This document shows, in pieces, positions 24,382 through 33,437 of a DNA stretch of 64,000 nucleotides; positions within the stretch are counted from its first letter, which is position 1, and every line of letters starts with the position of its first letter. The stretch covers positions 1 through 64,000 of the forward strand of contig JBMNOZ010000010.1 of the NCBI GenBank assembly GCA_050943335.1, given 5' to 3'. This DNA is from JBMNOZ01 sp050943335 (GTDB lineage Bacteria; Bacillota; Desulfitobacteriia; Desulfitobacteriales; Syntrophobotulaceae). The notes beneath the pieces were generated by a model. The model was not told the DNA's origin and did no database searches. It saw only the letters and a program-made list of their open reading frames with translations. Position numbers and translations under genes: made by a program.

Positions 24382-25050
24382 TTACTTTACACCCTCTGGA
24401 GGCTGGATGGAAATTTTTCGACCAAAATCTTTGAATTCCAGAGCCAGGGTCATGGCTTCCTGAGTCTCTTTATTCTTGGCTGCGACTTCGGCTTTTGCTA
24501 ACGTTTTGCCAGCTTTAGCAATGTATAAAGTGTATTCAAAGTCGGTCCAAAAACGTTCCATCATTTGATTTTGCACACTGGGCTTAAAAGTATATACCCA
24601 ACACTTTTTATTGTTCAGTTCTGTACTTCCTTTAGACACCACCTCCCCAATATCCTTAAATTGCAATATTGACAAGGGGTCTATCTCCACCAGGAATATC
24701 TTTTGAGCTATGGAAAGATCCTGAAAAACAATCCATTCTTTACTAAAAGGGTCTTTGTTATAAAGAGTATCTTTGATTTTGATCATTTCTACATTACTGC
24801 CTATGAGCTGGCCTTGAATATGAACATTTTCACCACTTTTGTAACCGTCAATTCTGGCTAATTGACGCTTTTGGCCTTCCACATACTGTTGTTGGTCAAT
24901 GCTATAAGCAAAAGAGTTCGCTTTCTTAATGTTTTCCAAAGCAAGGTTTACAATTTTCTCGGGGGCTGGCGACCTTAGAACTGAAGTTAGTAGACCGCCT
25001 ATAACCAGCAAGCAAGCCACAGCTACACCAATCACTACTTTTTTTTTCAT
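24382..25050 (-). CDS. exported membrane-anchored protein, unknown function
   Basis: A 222-residue protein with an N-terminal signal anchor (KKKVVIGVAVACLLVIGGLLTSVL) lacking a lipobox Cys, followed by a beta-rich extracytoplasmic domain. The layout (an NIKKANSFAYSID opening, alternating strands, KCWVYTFKP) resembles the LolA/LppX-like or outer-surface sensor domains of Firmicutes (DUF6612-type), but I cannot assign it firmly. It has its own terminator and a GGGAGG ribosome site, between groEL and hpt on the same strand. Confidence 0.7.
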   Translation of the reverse strand: MKKKVVIGVAVACLLVIGGLLTSVLRSPAPEKIVNLALENIKKANSFAYSIDQQQYVEGQKRQLARIDGYKSGENVHIQGQLIGSNVEMIKIKDTLYNKDPFSKEWIVFQDLSIAQKIFLVEIDPLSILQFKDIGEVVSKGSTELNNKKCWVYTFKPSVQNQMMERFWTDFEYTLYIAKAGKTLAKAEVAAKNKETQEAMTLALEFKDFGRKISIQPPEGVK

Positions 25051-25187
25051 GTTTTGACCTCCCGGCGGAGTTCTTGTTAAAGCATATGAGTTTCAAGAGA
25101 CCACTATTACTGGAAAATGTTGTTTAATTCAATAGCATTACCCTCTTCCACCAAAAATAGTCCTCAGTTACTAGAAAAAATATAAAA

Positions 25188-25230
25188 AGGCTTCTTATAA
25201 GTCCTAAGAATATGAACTTATAGGAAGCCT
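25188..25230 (-). terminator. terminator of groES-groEL
   Basis: A 15-base stem (AGGCTTCCTATAAGT with its near-exact complement) on the minus strand followed by TTTTTATATTTTT. Confidence 0.85.
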
Positions 25231-25287
25231 GGTGTTTAAATTTCATTCCGGAAAAGATTCTTTTTTTGGGCCTTAAAAAGGTAAGAT

Positions 25288-26916
25288 TTACATCATACCT
25301 TCCATTCCTGCCCCACCCATGCCGGGCGTTCCAGCAGGAGCGTTTTTCTCCGGTATGTCGGCCACTAGACACTCCGTAGTCAAGATCATAGCAGCGATGG
25401 AGGCTGCATTCTGCAAGGCGGTGCGAGCCACTTTAGCAGGGTCAACAATTCCTGCACTAATCATATCTTCGTATTTTTCAGTAGCCGCATTAAAGCCAAC
25501 GCCTCTACCCTTTTCGCGAACTCTTTCAACGACAACCGAACCTTCCAAGCCAGCATTGTCAGCGATTTGACGGACCGGTTCTTCTAAAGCCCGGCGCACA
25601 ATTGAGACTCCCGTCTTCTGATCACCAACAACATTCAACTTGTCCAGAGCCGATAAAGCATCAATGTAGGTAGTCCCACCACCGGCCACAATACCTTCTT
25701 CTACAGCCGCTCTAGTAGCTGCTAAGGCGTCTTCAATGCGAAGTTTCTTTTCTTTCATTTCTGTTTCTGTAGCTGCGCCAACCTGAATTACAGCAACTCC
25801 ACCAGAGAGTTTGGCCAACCGCTCTTGTAGTTTTTCCCTATCAAAATCAGAATCGGTTTCTTCGATTAATTTCTTAATAGATTCTACTCTCGCTTTTAGG
25901 TTTGCTGCATCCCCGGCGCCATCAACAATGGTTGTTTCTTCTTTGGTAACTCTTACCTGACGACAACGGCCGAGCATTTCTAGAGTTGTGTTTTCTAGTT
26001 TTAAACCGAGATCTTCAGTAATTACTTGACCGCCAGTTAAAATTGCAATATCTTCAAGCATTGCCTTACGGCGATCGCCAAAGCCAGGGGCTTTAACTGC
26101 TACGGCGGTAAAAGTACCTCGTAATTTATTCAAAATCAAGGTCGCCATTGCTTCCCCTTCCAGATCTTCAGCAATAATCAAGAGAGGCTTGCTGGCTTGA
26201 ACTACCTTTTCTAAAACGGGGAGAACATCCTGAACTGCGCTTATTTTCTTATCGGTAATGAGAATATAGGGATCATCTAAGACCGCTTCCATCTTATCTG
26301 TGTCTGTGATCATGTAAGCTGAAACATAACCACGATCAAACTGCATACCTTCGACAACTTCCAGTTCAGTGGTCATGCCCTTTCCTTCCTCGACGGTAAT
26401 AACGCCGTCTTTACCGACTTTCTCCATTGCTTCGGCGATTAACTCCCCGATCTCATCGTCCCCGGCCGAGATGGAGGCTACTTGGGCAATTGCTGATTTG
26501 TTTTCTATGTTCTTAGCTGTAGCTTTAATATCCCCAATCACTGCCTCTACGGCTTTTTCAATACCGCGTTTGATTTCCATCGGATTGGCGCCAGCAGCAA
26601 CGTTCTTTAATCCCTCGCGGATAATAGCTTGGGCCAAAACAGTGGCAGTAGTTGTTCCGTCTCCGGCAACATCATTAGTCTTGGTTGCCACTTCTTTAAC
26701 CAATTGGGCACCCATGTTTTCAAATGCATCTTCTAATTCAATATCTCTAGCAATAGTTACTCCGTCGTTGGTAATCGCTGGAGAACCGAATTTTTTGTCC
26801 AAAACAACATTTCGACCTTTAGGGCCTAAAGTTATACGAACTGCTTCTGCCAGCTTATTCACTCCACGTTCTAAAGCATGGCGGGCCTCTTCATTAAAAA
26901 TCATTTGCTTGGCCAT
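25288..26916 (-). CDS. groL: chaperonin GroEL (60 kDa)
   Basis: An ATP-driven folding chamber for cytoplasmic proteins. At 542 residues the length is standard. Visible signatures: TLGPKGRNVVLDKKFGSP, NDGVTIARDIELED, AGDGTTTATVLAQ (the nucleotide site), AAVEEGIVAGGG near residue 405, and a C-terminal Gly-Met-rich tail (GMGGAGMEGMM). It follows groES after 46 bases, with AAGGAGGA as ribosome site. Regulated together through the CIRCE element upstream of groES. Confidence 0.98.
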   Translation of the reverse strand: MAKQMIFNEEARHALERGVNKLAEAVRITLGPKGRNVVLDKKFGSPAITNDGVTIARDIELEDAFENMGAQLVKEVATKTNDVAGDGTTTATVLAQAIIREGLKNVAAGANPMEIKRGIEKAVEAVIGDIKATAKNIENKSAIAQVASISAGDDEIGELIAEAMEKVGKDGVITVEEGKGMTTELEVVEGMQFDRGYVSAYMITDTDKMEAVLDDPYILITDKKISAVQDVLPVLEKVVQASKPLLIIAEDLEGEAMATLILNKLRGTFTAVAVKAPGFGDRRKAMLEDIAILTGGQVITEDLGLKLENTTLEMLGRCRQVRVTKEETTIVDGAGDAANLKARVESIKKLIEETDSDFDREKLQERLAKLSGGVAVIQVGAATETEMKEKKLRIEDALAATRAAVEEGIVAGGGTTYIDALSALDKLNVVGDQKTGVSIVRRALEEPVRQIADNAGLEGSVVVERVREKGRGVGFNAATEKYEDMISAGIVDPAKVARTALQNAASIAAMILTTECLVADIPEKNAPAGTPGMGGAGMEGMM

Positions 26917-26962
26917 TAAACATATCCTCCTTATAATTCAAATTTCAAATTTTTTAGATGTT

Positions 26963-27247
26963 TTATCCTATTATGGCTTGAATATCAGATTCTCTGAGGA
27001 TTAAGTACTCCTCACCGTCATATTTGATCTCTGTACCAGCGTATTTGGAATAGATTACCCGATCTCCTACTTTTACTTCTAGAGGAATTCTTTCCCCTTT
27101 CTCAATTTTGCCGGGCCCTACAGCGATGATTTCCCCCTCTTGGGGCTTTTCTTTAGCGGTATCCGGCATAATAATTCCGCCTTTGGTTTTTTCCTCGGAT
27201 GGCAGAGCTTTAACTATAACTCTATCAGCCAATGGTTTAAGTTTCAT
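26963..27247 (-). CDS. groES: co-chaperonin GroES (10 kDa)
   Basis: The heptameric lid of the GroEL chamber. The 94 residues open MKLKPLADRVIVKALPSEE and contain the mobile loop KTKGGIIMPDTAKEKPQ and the GDRVIYSKYAGTE segment. First gene of the groESL operon. An AAGGAGGGA ribosome site precedes the ATG, and a perfect CIRCE lies about 50-70 bases upstream. Confidence 0.98.
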   Translation of the reverse strand: MKLKPLADRVIVKALPSEEKTKGGIIMPDTAKEKPQEGEIIAVGPGKIEKGERIPLEVKVGDRVIYSKYAGTEIKYDGEEYLILRESDIQAIIG

Positions 27248-27293
27248 AAGTAGTATCCCTCCTTGAAATCTTAAGCTTTTCTTTTGGTTATTG

Positions 27294-27320
27294 TTAGCAC
27301 TCTATCAAGATGAGTGCTAA
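27294..27320. promoter_or_regulatory. CIRCE element (HrcA operator)
   Basis: TTAGCACTC, nine bases, GAGTGCTAA: the exact consensus. HrcA repression of the heat-shock operon is expected. Confidence 0.98.
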
Positions 27321-27332
27321 CATCTAGGTATA

Positions 27333-27361
27333 ATAATATGCAAGGACAAGAAGTTATGCAA
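27333..27361 (-). promoter_or_regulatory. sigma-A promoter of groES-groEL
   Basis: TTGCAT, 17 bases, TATTAT on the minus strand; CIRCE lies just downstream at the transcript start. Confidence 0.7.
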
Positions 27362-27539
27362 CCTTATCCACGCATAATTATTTCCATTTATGGCTAGTTT
27401 ACTCATGATTTCTCATCTATTCTAATAGTTACAACATCATTTAAGGAAAAGCACATTTTTCCCCTCTAACAACTAAATATTCATAGTTTCTAAACGTATA
27501 ATAACCATTGTTTTCCCAGTTTATTCAGTTTTTAAGTAA

Positions 27540-28157
27540 TTAATCCAACCTCTTTTGAGTTTTGGCAAGTATTTTTTCCCACTCTTCCGGGGTATTAACA
27601 TTCTTCAAGCTCTCAATCATTAGCTGCCGGAACAAAGGATTCTGAATAACGGCTAAATCAACGATTTTAGAAGAACATTCCTCCAATAAATCCAACAACC
27701 TTAGTTCCCCATCTTTTATTTTTTTCTCCACTAAGGGTAATATTCTTCGATGATAAAAGGCGTGGAGAGCGTGGATCTTACCAACGTCCTTTACTAAAAC
27801 CATATCTTGATCTTCGCACTGCTCATATAAGTAATAAATTGCCTGTTTATTCAAGAGGGGCATATCGCAAGCCACTAAAAAAACATAGTCAAACCTCGCT
27901 TCTGGTAAGACTGAAAACAGTCCTCCCAAAGGCCCCCGACCCTTATAAACATCTGTTACGGTTTTAAAACCGAAATCGGAATACAATTCTCTTTCCCGGC
28001 AACTAATTAAAACTTCAGCAAAAGTCTCTTCCAGTATTTTTAGACTTCTGCTGATTAAAGGTTGTCCCTCGATTTCTAAAAAAGCTTTGTTTTTCCCCAT
28101 ACGGCGGCTTTCACCGCCCACTAAAAGAACCCCCGTGCAGGGTATTTTTTTTCCCAC
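27540..28157 (-). CDS. mobA: molybdenum cofactor guanylyltransferase MobA
   Basis: Transfers GMP from GTP to molybdopterin to make the guanine dinucleotide form of Moco. The nucleotide motif LLVGGESRRMGKNKAFLEIEG (residues 11-31) and the acidic VACDMPLL motif are clear; 205 residues is normal. It starts with GTG. It stands apart from the main cofactor operon at 42-48 kb. AOR enzymes use bis-pterin W without added nucleotide, so MobA implies another molybdoenzyme elsewhere in the genome. Confidence 0.88.
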   Translation of the reverse strand: MGKKIPCTGVLLVGGESRRMGKNKAFLEIEGQPLISRSLKILEETFAEVLISCRERELYSDFGFKTVTDVYKGRGPLGGLFSVLPEARFDYVFLVACDMPLLNKQAIYYLYEQCEDQDMVLVKDVGKIHALHAFYHRRILPLVEKKIKDGELRLLDLLEECSSKIVDLAVIQNPLFRQLMIESLKNVNTPEEWEKILAKTQKRLD

Positions 28158-28203
28158 AAGTTTCTACATCCTTTTGCTTGAATTGACTCCTATTATAGCA
28201 CAA

Positions 28204-29040
28204 TTACAAACAACATACTCCCACACAACCAGCCCCGGTATGAGTTCCCACCACCGAGCCAATCTCACATTCAATAATTCTCTGCGGTTTATGATCTTTT
28301 AAAATTATTTCTTTTAGTTCTTCCAATCCAGCTTTATTGTCGGCATGTGCTAAATAAATCGTTTTCGAATTAAAATCGATATTGTTTTTCTTTGCTTCTT
28401 CCAACACCCAAGCATAAGCTTTTTTCAAGCCTCTAGCTTTACCTTTTAAAACTACTTCCCCGTCTTTAATAGTGATAAGCGGCTTGATCCCCAAAAAGCT
28501 TCCTGCCAAGGCGCCTGTCGCTGTCAAGCGTCCCCCTTTTTTGAGATTCTCCAAATTATTGATAATACCGCATAGAAAAATCTGTTTTTTTATTCTTTCC
28601 AAATAATTAACAATCTCATTTAAACTTTGTCCCTGAAGGGCTTTCTCCGCCGCCTCAACCACTAAAAGTCCCAATCCAAAGGTCGCACTTTCGGAATCGA
28701 CTACCTGTACCCTTTGATCAGCGAGAGTTTTCTTGGCCAAAAAAGCTGAACTGCAAGTCCCGCTAAGTTTAGAGGAGATAAAGATCCCTAAGACCTCATC
28801 TCCGTTATCCAAATGTTTTTGAAAAACTTTTATAAACTCCTCCGGATTAACTTGAGCAGTGGTGGGGAGCTCTTTGGCCTTGGCCATTTTAGCATAAAAT
28901 TCAGAGTTGGTGATAGTTACCCCGTCGATAAACTCTTCTTCCCCAAAAAATACCTTTAGAGGTACTACTGTAATTCCTAATCCCCGCACCACCTCTGCTG
29001 GCAGATCACAGGTGCTGTCAGTTACAATCTTTATAGCCAT
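28204..29040 (-). CDS. DegV family fatty-acid-binding protein
   Basis: A 278-residue DegV/FakB-type protein that binds a fatty acid for the kinase FakA or related use. The N-terminus IVTDSTCDLP, the HLDNGDEVLGIFISSKLSGT loop with SSKLSGT (lipid headgroup contact), and VDSESATFGLGLLV are diagnostic. It is probably monocistronic; ribosome site GGAGGGTT. The fakA gene is not in the window. Confidence 0.92.
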   Translation of the reverse strand: MAIKIVTDSTCDLPAEVVRGLGITVVPLKVFFGEEEFIDGVTITNSEFYAKMAKAKELPTTAQVNPEEFIKVFQKHLDNGDEVLGIFISSKLSGTCSSAFLAKKTLADQRVQVVDSESATFGLGLLVVEAAEKALQGQSLNEIVNYLERIKKQIFLCGIINNLENLKKGGRLTATGALAGSFLGIKPLITIKDGEVVLKGKARGLKKAYAWVLEEAKKNNIDFNSKTIYLAHADNKAGLEELKEIILKDHKPQRIIECEIGSVVGTHTGAGCVGVCCL

Positions 29041-29099
29041 TTAACCCTCCATAGTGATTAAACTTAAAACTTTTATTCAAACCGCCCTGTTTTAATAGA

Positions 29100-29570
29100 C
29101 TATGTTCTTTCCCCTTGCTTTCTCTTAATTTTGTATTTCTTTTTGAAATAGCTATTTATATTACCCAGGGCAGACACCAAGATTTTCATCTCTTCTTCAG
29201 TGAGCCTTGAAATTGTGGTTTGAATCATCTCATCATGAAATTCAGCATGATGCTTAAAGGCTCTTTCCCCTTTTTCAGTCAAAGAAATTAAAACAATGCG
29301 TCGATCTTCACTACTTCTCGTACGATTGACATACCCTTTGCGAACTAAATTATTGATTGTAATGGTCAAAGTACCGATTGTGATATCGAGATCACGGGCT
29401 ACAGCCGACATATTACGCTTCTGTTGCAACCCAATCGCCTCGAGAACATGAATCTCTGTCATCGACAAATCTCGAAACTCGCCAACCTTCAAACATTGCT
29501 CTTCAATTTGCAGGATGTCATTGAACAATTTCACCAAAAGCTCATTCAGAGTACCGTATAAGCTATCCAT
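29100..29570 (-). CDS. MarR family transcriptional regulator
   Basis: A 156-residue winged-HTH regulator: LTEIHVLEAIGLQQKRNMSAVARDLDITIGTLTITINNL recognition region and the VNRTRSSEDRRIVLISLTEKG wing. It is close in style to FabT/FapR-linked MarR proteins that sit near fatty-acid genes; the adjacent DegV gene would fit, but no fab genes are here. A basic tail (KKKYKIKRKQGER) is unusual. Target unknown. Confidence 0.88.
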   Translation of the reverse strand: MDSLYGTLNELLVKLFNDILQIEEQCLKVGEFRDLSMTEIHVLEAIGLQQKRNMSAVARDLDITIGTLTITINNLVRKGYVNRTRSSEDRRIVLISLTEKGERAFKHHAEFHDEMIQTTISRLTEEEMKILVSALGNINSYFKKKYKIKRKQGERT

Positions 29571-29796
29571 AGCCCTCTCCCGCTAATTACTTTGATATCC
29601 AAACTATTTTATCTTTTTAAATATATTCGAAGTCTGAAAATTTGTCAATCACTATCTCGGATTTTTATAAAATTAATTTTCAACAGACACATGCCTTGGC
29701 CAAGCAGCATATTATACATGGACAAGTCGAATTTTCTAACCTTCTTTCTTATGATAGCCCTTTGGGTTTGAATAATTCTAAAAGGAGGAAAAACAG

Positions 29797-30006
29797 ATGG
29801 CCTTGCTTTTTAACAGATCAGGCATTTGCAGCCGTCCCCTGGTCCCTGCGCGCCGGACTCCACGCCTTTCTAGATTCTTTTGGGGCCTTGTTCTTGGCGC
29901 TTTGCTTGTCGCTCTATTGATTGTATTATTCATTTTAAGTCCTGTCGTGGCAATTATTGCTGCTTTAGCACTCTTAGTCTTTCTCATTTTAAGGACGCTT
30001 TTCTAA
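29797..30006 (+). CDS. small membrane protein, unknown
   Basis: 69 residues. A basic N-terminal 25 residues (many Arg and Pro, two-arginine clusters) is followed by one long hydrophobic stretch (about 29-65) that could form one or two membrane helices. AAAGGAGG at ideal spacing and a strong terminator downstream argue that it is a real gene. It is the only plus-strand gene between 22 and 41 kb. I recognise no family. Confidence 0.65.
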   Translation: MALLFNRSGICSRPLVPARRTPRLSRFFWGLVLGALLVALLIVLFILSPVVAIIAALALLVFLILRTLF

Positions 30007-30080
30007 AGGCTTCAAAACTACAACGTTTTCTCTGAAGCCGGAACGGGGACGAAAGATGTAAATTCGGCTTTGTCAAAACG

Positions 30081-30123
30081 AAGTGTCGCCAATGCTTTTT
30101 TAAGTATTTGGCGACACTTTTTT
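30081..30123 (+). terminator. terminator of the small membrane protein gene
   Basis: Perfect 12-bp stem AAGTGTCGCCAA/TTGGCGACACTT followed by TTTTT. Confidence 0.88.
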
Positions 30124-30136
30124 AATTCGTCCGGCT

Positions 30137-30997
30137 TTATTCTTCACTTTGATCTTCCTTAAGCTCTGAACTCAATCTGGAATAGCGGGCTTGCAAAGCA
30201 GGGAGTTTCTCCCCTATAAGATTGCGAATTGTTTCTTCCTCCAAATTTAAAAGATATATTTTTGTTTTTTTAATCGCTAAATTAGGATCGTATAACTCTC
30301 TTTCCAGAAGATAATTCTCATTTAACAGGTAATGAATAAACTCCTTTATCTCCGTAGTGGATCGACCTAGGTTTTGGCTTAAGAAAGCTCGGGCTTTAGT
30401 AGAAGCTACATAGGGTAACCTAGTTTGCAACTCCGCAATCAATTCCACCCCCTCTACCAGATCCTCAGATGGAGTATAAGGGGTTAAGTCTTTCTTAAGA
30501 AACTCAGCGTAAACATCAAAACTTTCACAATAGGGGTATAGGGAGTGGTGGGTTTTATTTTGCACTCCGATTATTCTCACTTCTTTACCCCAAGACCTTA
30601 TTCTACGGATCAGGGGTAAAAACCCGCCGTCCCCGGTAAATAATAAAAAAAGATCTGTCGTTTTATATCGGGTAAATAAAATTTCCTGGACTTCCAGCAT
30701 CAGCTCAGTGTCGGCCGCGTTTTTCCTTACCGGTGTCCCGGAGTAGCTATTTTTCCCGTAGACGTGGCGAGTAAAAATATTTCTCTTTTCAAACTCGGTT
30801 TGGGTGCGCCAGAATTCTTCTTTATCAAAATTCGCATATAGATAAACAGCTTGCAAATCCAGTTTTCTATAAGCCGCATATTTATTCAAAAGGGCGATGA
30901 ATTCCTGAGGCTTAAATCTATAACCCTCTTCATGAAGGCCCGTCCAAATATTCTCATAATCCACAAAGCCAATTGCCTTCATCTTCCGATACCCCAC
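30137..30997 (-). CDS. NYN domain (LabA-like) nuclease-family protein
   Basis: A 286-residue protein whose N-terminal 170 residues form a NYN/PIN-like RNase domain: FVDYENIW with the first metal Asp, the middle DTELMLE Asp, and LLFTGDGGFLPLIRRIRSWG with the third. The C-terminal 100 residues look like a winged-helix (OST-HTH/LOTUS-like) region. Starts with GTG at 30997, or ATG five codons later. Probably RNA-directed; partner unknown. Confidence 0.8.
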   Translation of the reverse strand: MGYRKMKAIGFVDYENIWTGLHEEGYRFKPQEFIALLNKYAAYRKLDLQAVYLYANFDKEEFWRTQTEFEKRNIFTRHVYGKNSYSGTPVRKNAADTELMLEVQEILFTRYKTTDLFLLFTGDGGFLPLIRRIRSWGKEVRIIGVQNKTHHSLYPYCESFDVYAEFLKKDLTPYTPSEDLVEGVELIAELQTRLPYVASTKARAFLSQNLGRSTTEIKEFIHYLLNENYLLERELYDPNLAIKKTKIYLLNLEEETIRNLIGEKLPALQARYSRLSSELKEDQSEE

Positions 30998-31088
30998 TTT
31001 GTATTTATTGTCTTGTACAATCTATGTCCAAAGTGGACAAGAAGTGAATACCGTGGGGCAAGAGAATAACTAAAAAGAATCTTTAGAA

Positions 31089-31679
31089 TTAAGATTTTCC
31101 GCCGGGATTTACGGCAGGGTAAATTATACCGTCCTCGGTCACGATCAAAGACATTCTAACGTCATGCTCCTCAACTTCAATTTTTTCCGCCATTTGGCAA
31201 GAGAATGCAAGTCCTACAAGGAGGGTATCTGCCCGCAGTTGGGGCAAAAAACGATCATAATAACCCCGGCCAAAACCGACGCGATTTCCTTGAGAATCAA
31301 AGGCCACTCCCGGAACTAATACAAGGTCTATCTCTCTGGGGTCTACTGGATTGAGTCGCCCCGCTCTCGGTTCTCGAATACCGAACTTCCCTTTTTGAAT
31401 ATCTCGGGTCAGATCAACAATCTGACAGGGTAGAATCTCCTGACCTTGACAAAAAGGAATAATTAGCCTTTTTCCCGTTTCTAATATGTTTTCAGCAATC
31501 GCGGTTGTTTCCACTTCCTCCTGGAAATCCAAATAAACCATCACTGTAGAACTGTCTTTATAACCCGGCAAGGAGAACACAATTTTCTGAATAGCCATGC
31601 TTTTAAGATGGCGTTCTTCGGTTGTTAGTGATTTTCTACACTGGAGCCGGGAACTTCTCGCTGTTTCTTTGGTAAGCAT
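31089..31679 (-). CDS. 5-formyltetrahydrofolate cyclo-ligase
   Basis: Converts 5-formyl-THF to 5,10-methenyl-THF with ATP (YgfA/MTHFS). The 196 residues contain VLVPGVAFDSQGNRVGFGRGYYDRFL, the family's ATP/folate loop, and an early basic R..LQCRKSL segment. I start at the ATG at 31679, which is ten bases after GGGAGAG. Upstream of it (to higher coordinates) is a DnaA-box cluster and then tsaD. Confidence 0.92.
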   Translation of the reverse strand: MLTKETARSSRLQCRKSLTTEERHLKSMAIQKIVFSLPGYKDSSTVMVYLDFQEEVETTAIAENILETGKRLIIPFCQGQEILPCQIVDLTRDIQKGKFGIREPRAGRLNPVDPREIDLVLVPGVAFDSQGNRVGFGRGYYDRFLPQLRADTLLVGLAFSCQMAEKIEVEEHDVRMSLIVTEDGIIYPAVNPGGKS

Positions 31680-31845
31680 TCCAGTCAATCTCTCCCAATT
31701 TCTAAAGCTAAGATCATGTGTTTTTCGACAAGTTGTTAGTTATTATTTCATGATCTTTATTATTATTCCTTTATGTTCTTTATTTCTTTTCTTTTCCAGA
31801 AATTTATCCCCAATTCTAAAGGGAGAAAATACGCTTTTTGAACCC

Positions 31846-31877
31846 TTATCCACATTATCCACAAAGCTTGTGGATAA
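31846..31877. promoter_or_regulatory. cluster of three perfect DnaA boxes
   Basis: Two head-to-tail TTATCCACA boxes (31846-31854, 31855-31863) and one inverted TGTGGATAA (31869-31877) within 32 bases. A near-box TTATCCCCA lies 42 bases upstream. No dnaA, dnaN or AT-rich unwinding region is nearby, so this is more likely a DnaA-titration or reactivation-type cluster than an origin. Confidence 0.8.
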
Positions 31878-31898
31878 CTAAAGATCCCGGATTATTTT

Positions 31899-32954
31899 CT
31901 ATAATGATCTAAAAGGTGGTTTATCTCCTAAACCTAAACCGGGAATGGCATTTAATTTCCAGGATGAATACTTTCCTTCCAAAAAGTGATAATATCCAGC
32001 AATGGAGATCATAGCGCCATTGTCTGTGCACAGAGAAAGAGAAGGATAAACAAAACGGATGTTATTGTTTAAGGAATCCAATTCCTGCGCTAGGTTTTCT
32101 CTTAGACTGGTGTTGGCTGCTACTCCTCCTGCTAAAGCCAGGGTTTTGATTTCCGGAAATTTTGCTAAGGCTCTCTTCGTTTTGGCAACTAATATGTCAA
32201 TGACTGCTTTTTGAAAAGAAGCAGCCACATCGTTAATATCCAGGGTTTGCCCCTTCATTTTAGCGGTATTCAAAGTGTTCAAAACGGCCGATTTTAGACC
32301 GCTAAAACTAAAATCAAGACTGTCCGCTTCTAACATTGCTCTAGGAAAGTCAAAAGCATTTGGATCCCCCGCAACTGCCGCCTTTTCAATCTCTGGTCCC
32401 CCCGGATAACCCAGCCCTAAAGTACGAGCTATTTTATCAAACGCTTCCCCAGCGGCATCATCCCTGGTAGAACCCAAAACTTCGTAGTCCAGATGTTTTT
32501 TGGAAAGCAAGAGATTGGTATGCCCACCGGAAACTAACAAAGTCAGGATTGGAAACTCCAAATCCGAATGTTCCAAGAAATTGGCATAGATGTGCCCTTC
32601 CAGATGATTAATGCCCAAGAGGGGAATTCCCGCGGCATAAGCCATGGCCTTGGCCGCAGCCACCCCGACTAGCAAGGATCCCACCAGCCCCGGGCCATAG
32701 GTTACAGCAATCGCAGAAAGATCTTCAAACTTTAGCCCTGCCTTATTCATAGCCTGTCCCACAACATCCCGGATATGGAGACAGTGCTCCCGGGAAGCGA
32801 TTTCGGGAACAACGCCCCCGAATTTGCGGTGAGTATTGATCTGGGAGGTTATGATATGACTCAGAAGTTCTTTCCCGTTTTTTAAGACCGCCGCCGAGGT
32901 TTCGTCACAGCTAGTCTCAATGCCAAGGATGATAATGTCTTTTTTCGCTGACAA
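31899..32954 (-). CDS. tsaD: tRNA threonylcarbamoyladenosine transferase subunit TsaD
   Basis: Transfers the threonylcarbamoyl group to A37 of ANN-reading tRNAs, in complex with TsaB and TsaE. ASKHA fold with ILGIETSCDETSAAVL at the start, the metal motif HLEGH, GPGLVGSLLVG and a late SLCTDNGAMI. 351 residues, normal. Last of the tsaE-tsaB-rimI-tsaD run, all on the minus strand and closely spaced. Confidence 0.97.
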   Translation of the reverse strand: MSAKKDIIILGIETSCDETSAAVLKNGKELLSHIITSQINTHRKFGGVVPEIASREHCLHIRDVVGQAMNKAGLKFEDLSAIAVTYGPGLVGSLLVGVAAAKAMAYAAGIPLLGINHLEGHIYANFLEHSDLEFPILTLLVSGGHTNLLLSKKHLDYEVLGSTRDDAAGEAFDKIARTLGLGYPGGPEIEKAAVAGDPNAFDFPRAMLEADSLDFSFSGLKSAVLNTLNTAKMKGQTLDINDVAASFQKAVIDILVAKTKRALAKFPEIKTLALAGGVAANTSLRENLAQELDSLNNNIRFVYPSLSLCTDNGAMISIAGYYHFLEGKYSSWKLNAIPGLGLGDKPPFRSL

Positions 32955-32970
32955 ATTAATCCCTCCCTAA

Positions 32971-33426
32971 TTATAGCTGAGCCCACATAATAATAGCATC
33001 TTCGCGGTTATCCGAGTAATACCCCTTTCTCACCCCCACAGGTTTAAAGCCCAGTTTGCGATATAAGTTCTGAGCTTTGGAATTGGAAGCTCTGACTTCT
33101 AAGGTCACTTTGGTAATTCCTAAACCCGGCATAATCCTGAGGACCTGGCGCATTAGATATTCGCCCCAACCTTGACCGCGTTTTCCGGGCCAGATAGCTA
33201 CATTAGTAATATGAGCTTCCCCGAGCACCACCCAAAAACCAATATAACCGATAACTTTTTTTTCTATTTCCAAACAATAATAGCGGGCCATTATATTTCT
33301 CACCAGTTCCGAATAAAAGGACTCCGCAGACCAAGGATTGGAAAAAGACACTTCCTCGATGGCAATAACAGTAGGGATATCATCCACTGCCATGGGCCTG
33401 ATTCTTATATCTTCAACCGCTAACAT
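32971..33426 (-). CDS. rimI: ribosomal-protein-alanine N-acetyltransferase RimI-like
   Basis: A 151-residue GNAT acetyltransferase: RPMAVDDIPTVIAIEEVSFSNPW at the start, the acetyl-CoA loop KRGQGWGEYLM, and LEVRASNSKAQNLYRKLGF. Homologues acetylate the N-terminus of ribosomal protein S18. It is located between tsaB and tsaD, as in most Firmicutes. Confidence 0.92.
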   Translation of the reverse strand: MLAVEDIRIRPMAVDDIPTVIAIEEVSFSNPWSAESFYSELVRNIMARYYCLEIEKKVIGYIGFWVVLGEAHITNVAIWPGKRGQGWGEYLMRQVLRIMPGLGITKVTLEVRASNSKAQNLYRKLGFKPVGVRKGYYSDNREDAIIMWAQL

Positions 33427-33437
33427 ATTCTAATCAC

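Noticed and set aside
26369..27004. 211-codon plus-strand frame over groEL
   Set aside because: Antisense shadow of a perfectly conserved groEL; Ser/Ala/Ile-rich low-quality translation.
31846..31877. chromosomal origin
   Set aside because: Three DnaA boxes only, no dnaA/dnaN, no AT-rich unwinding element next to them.
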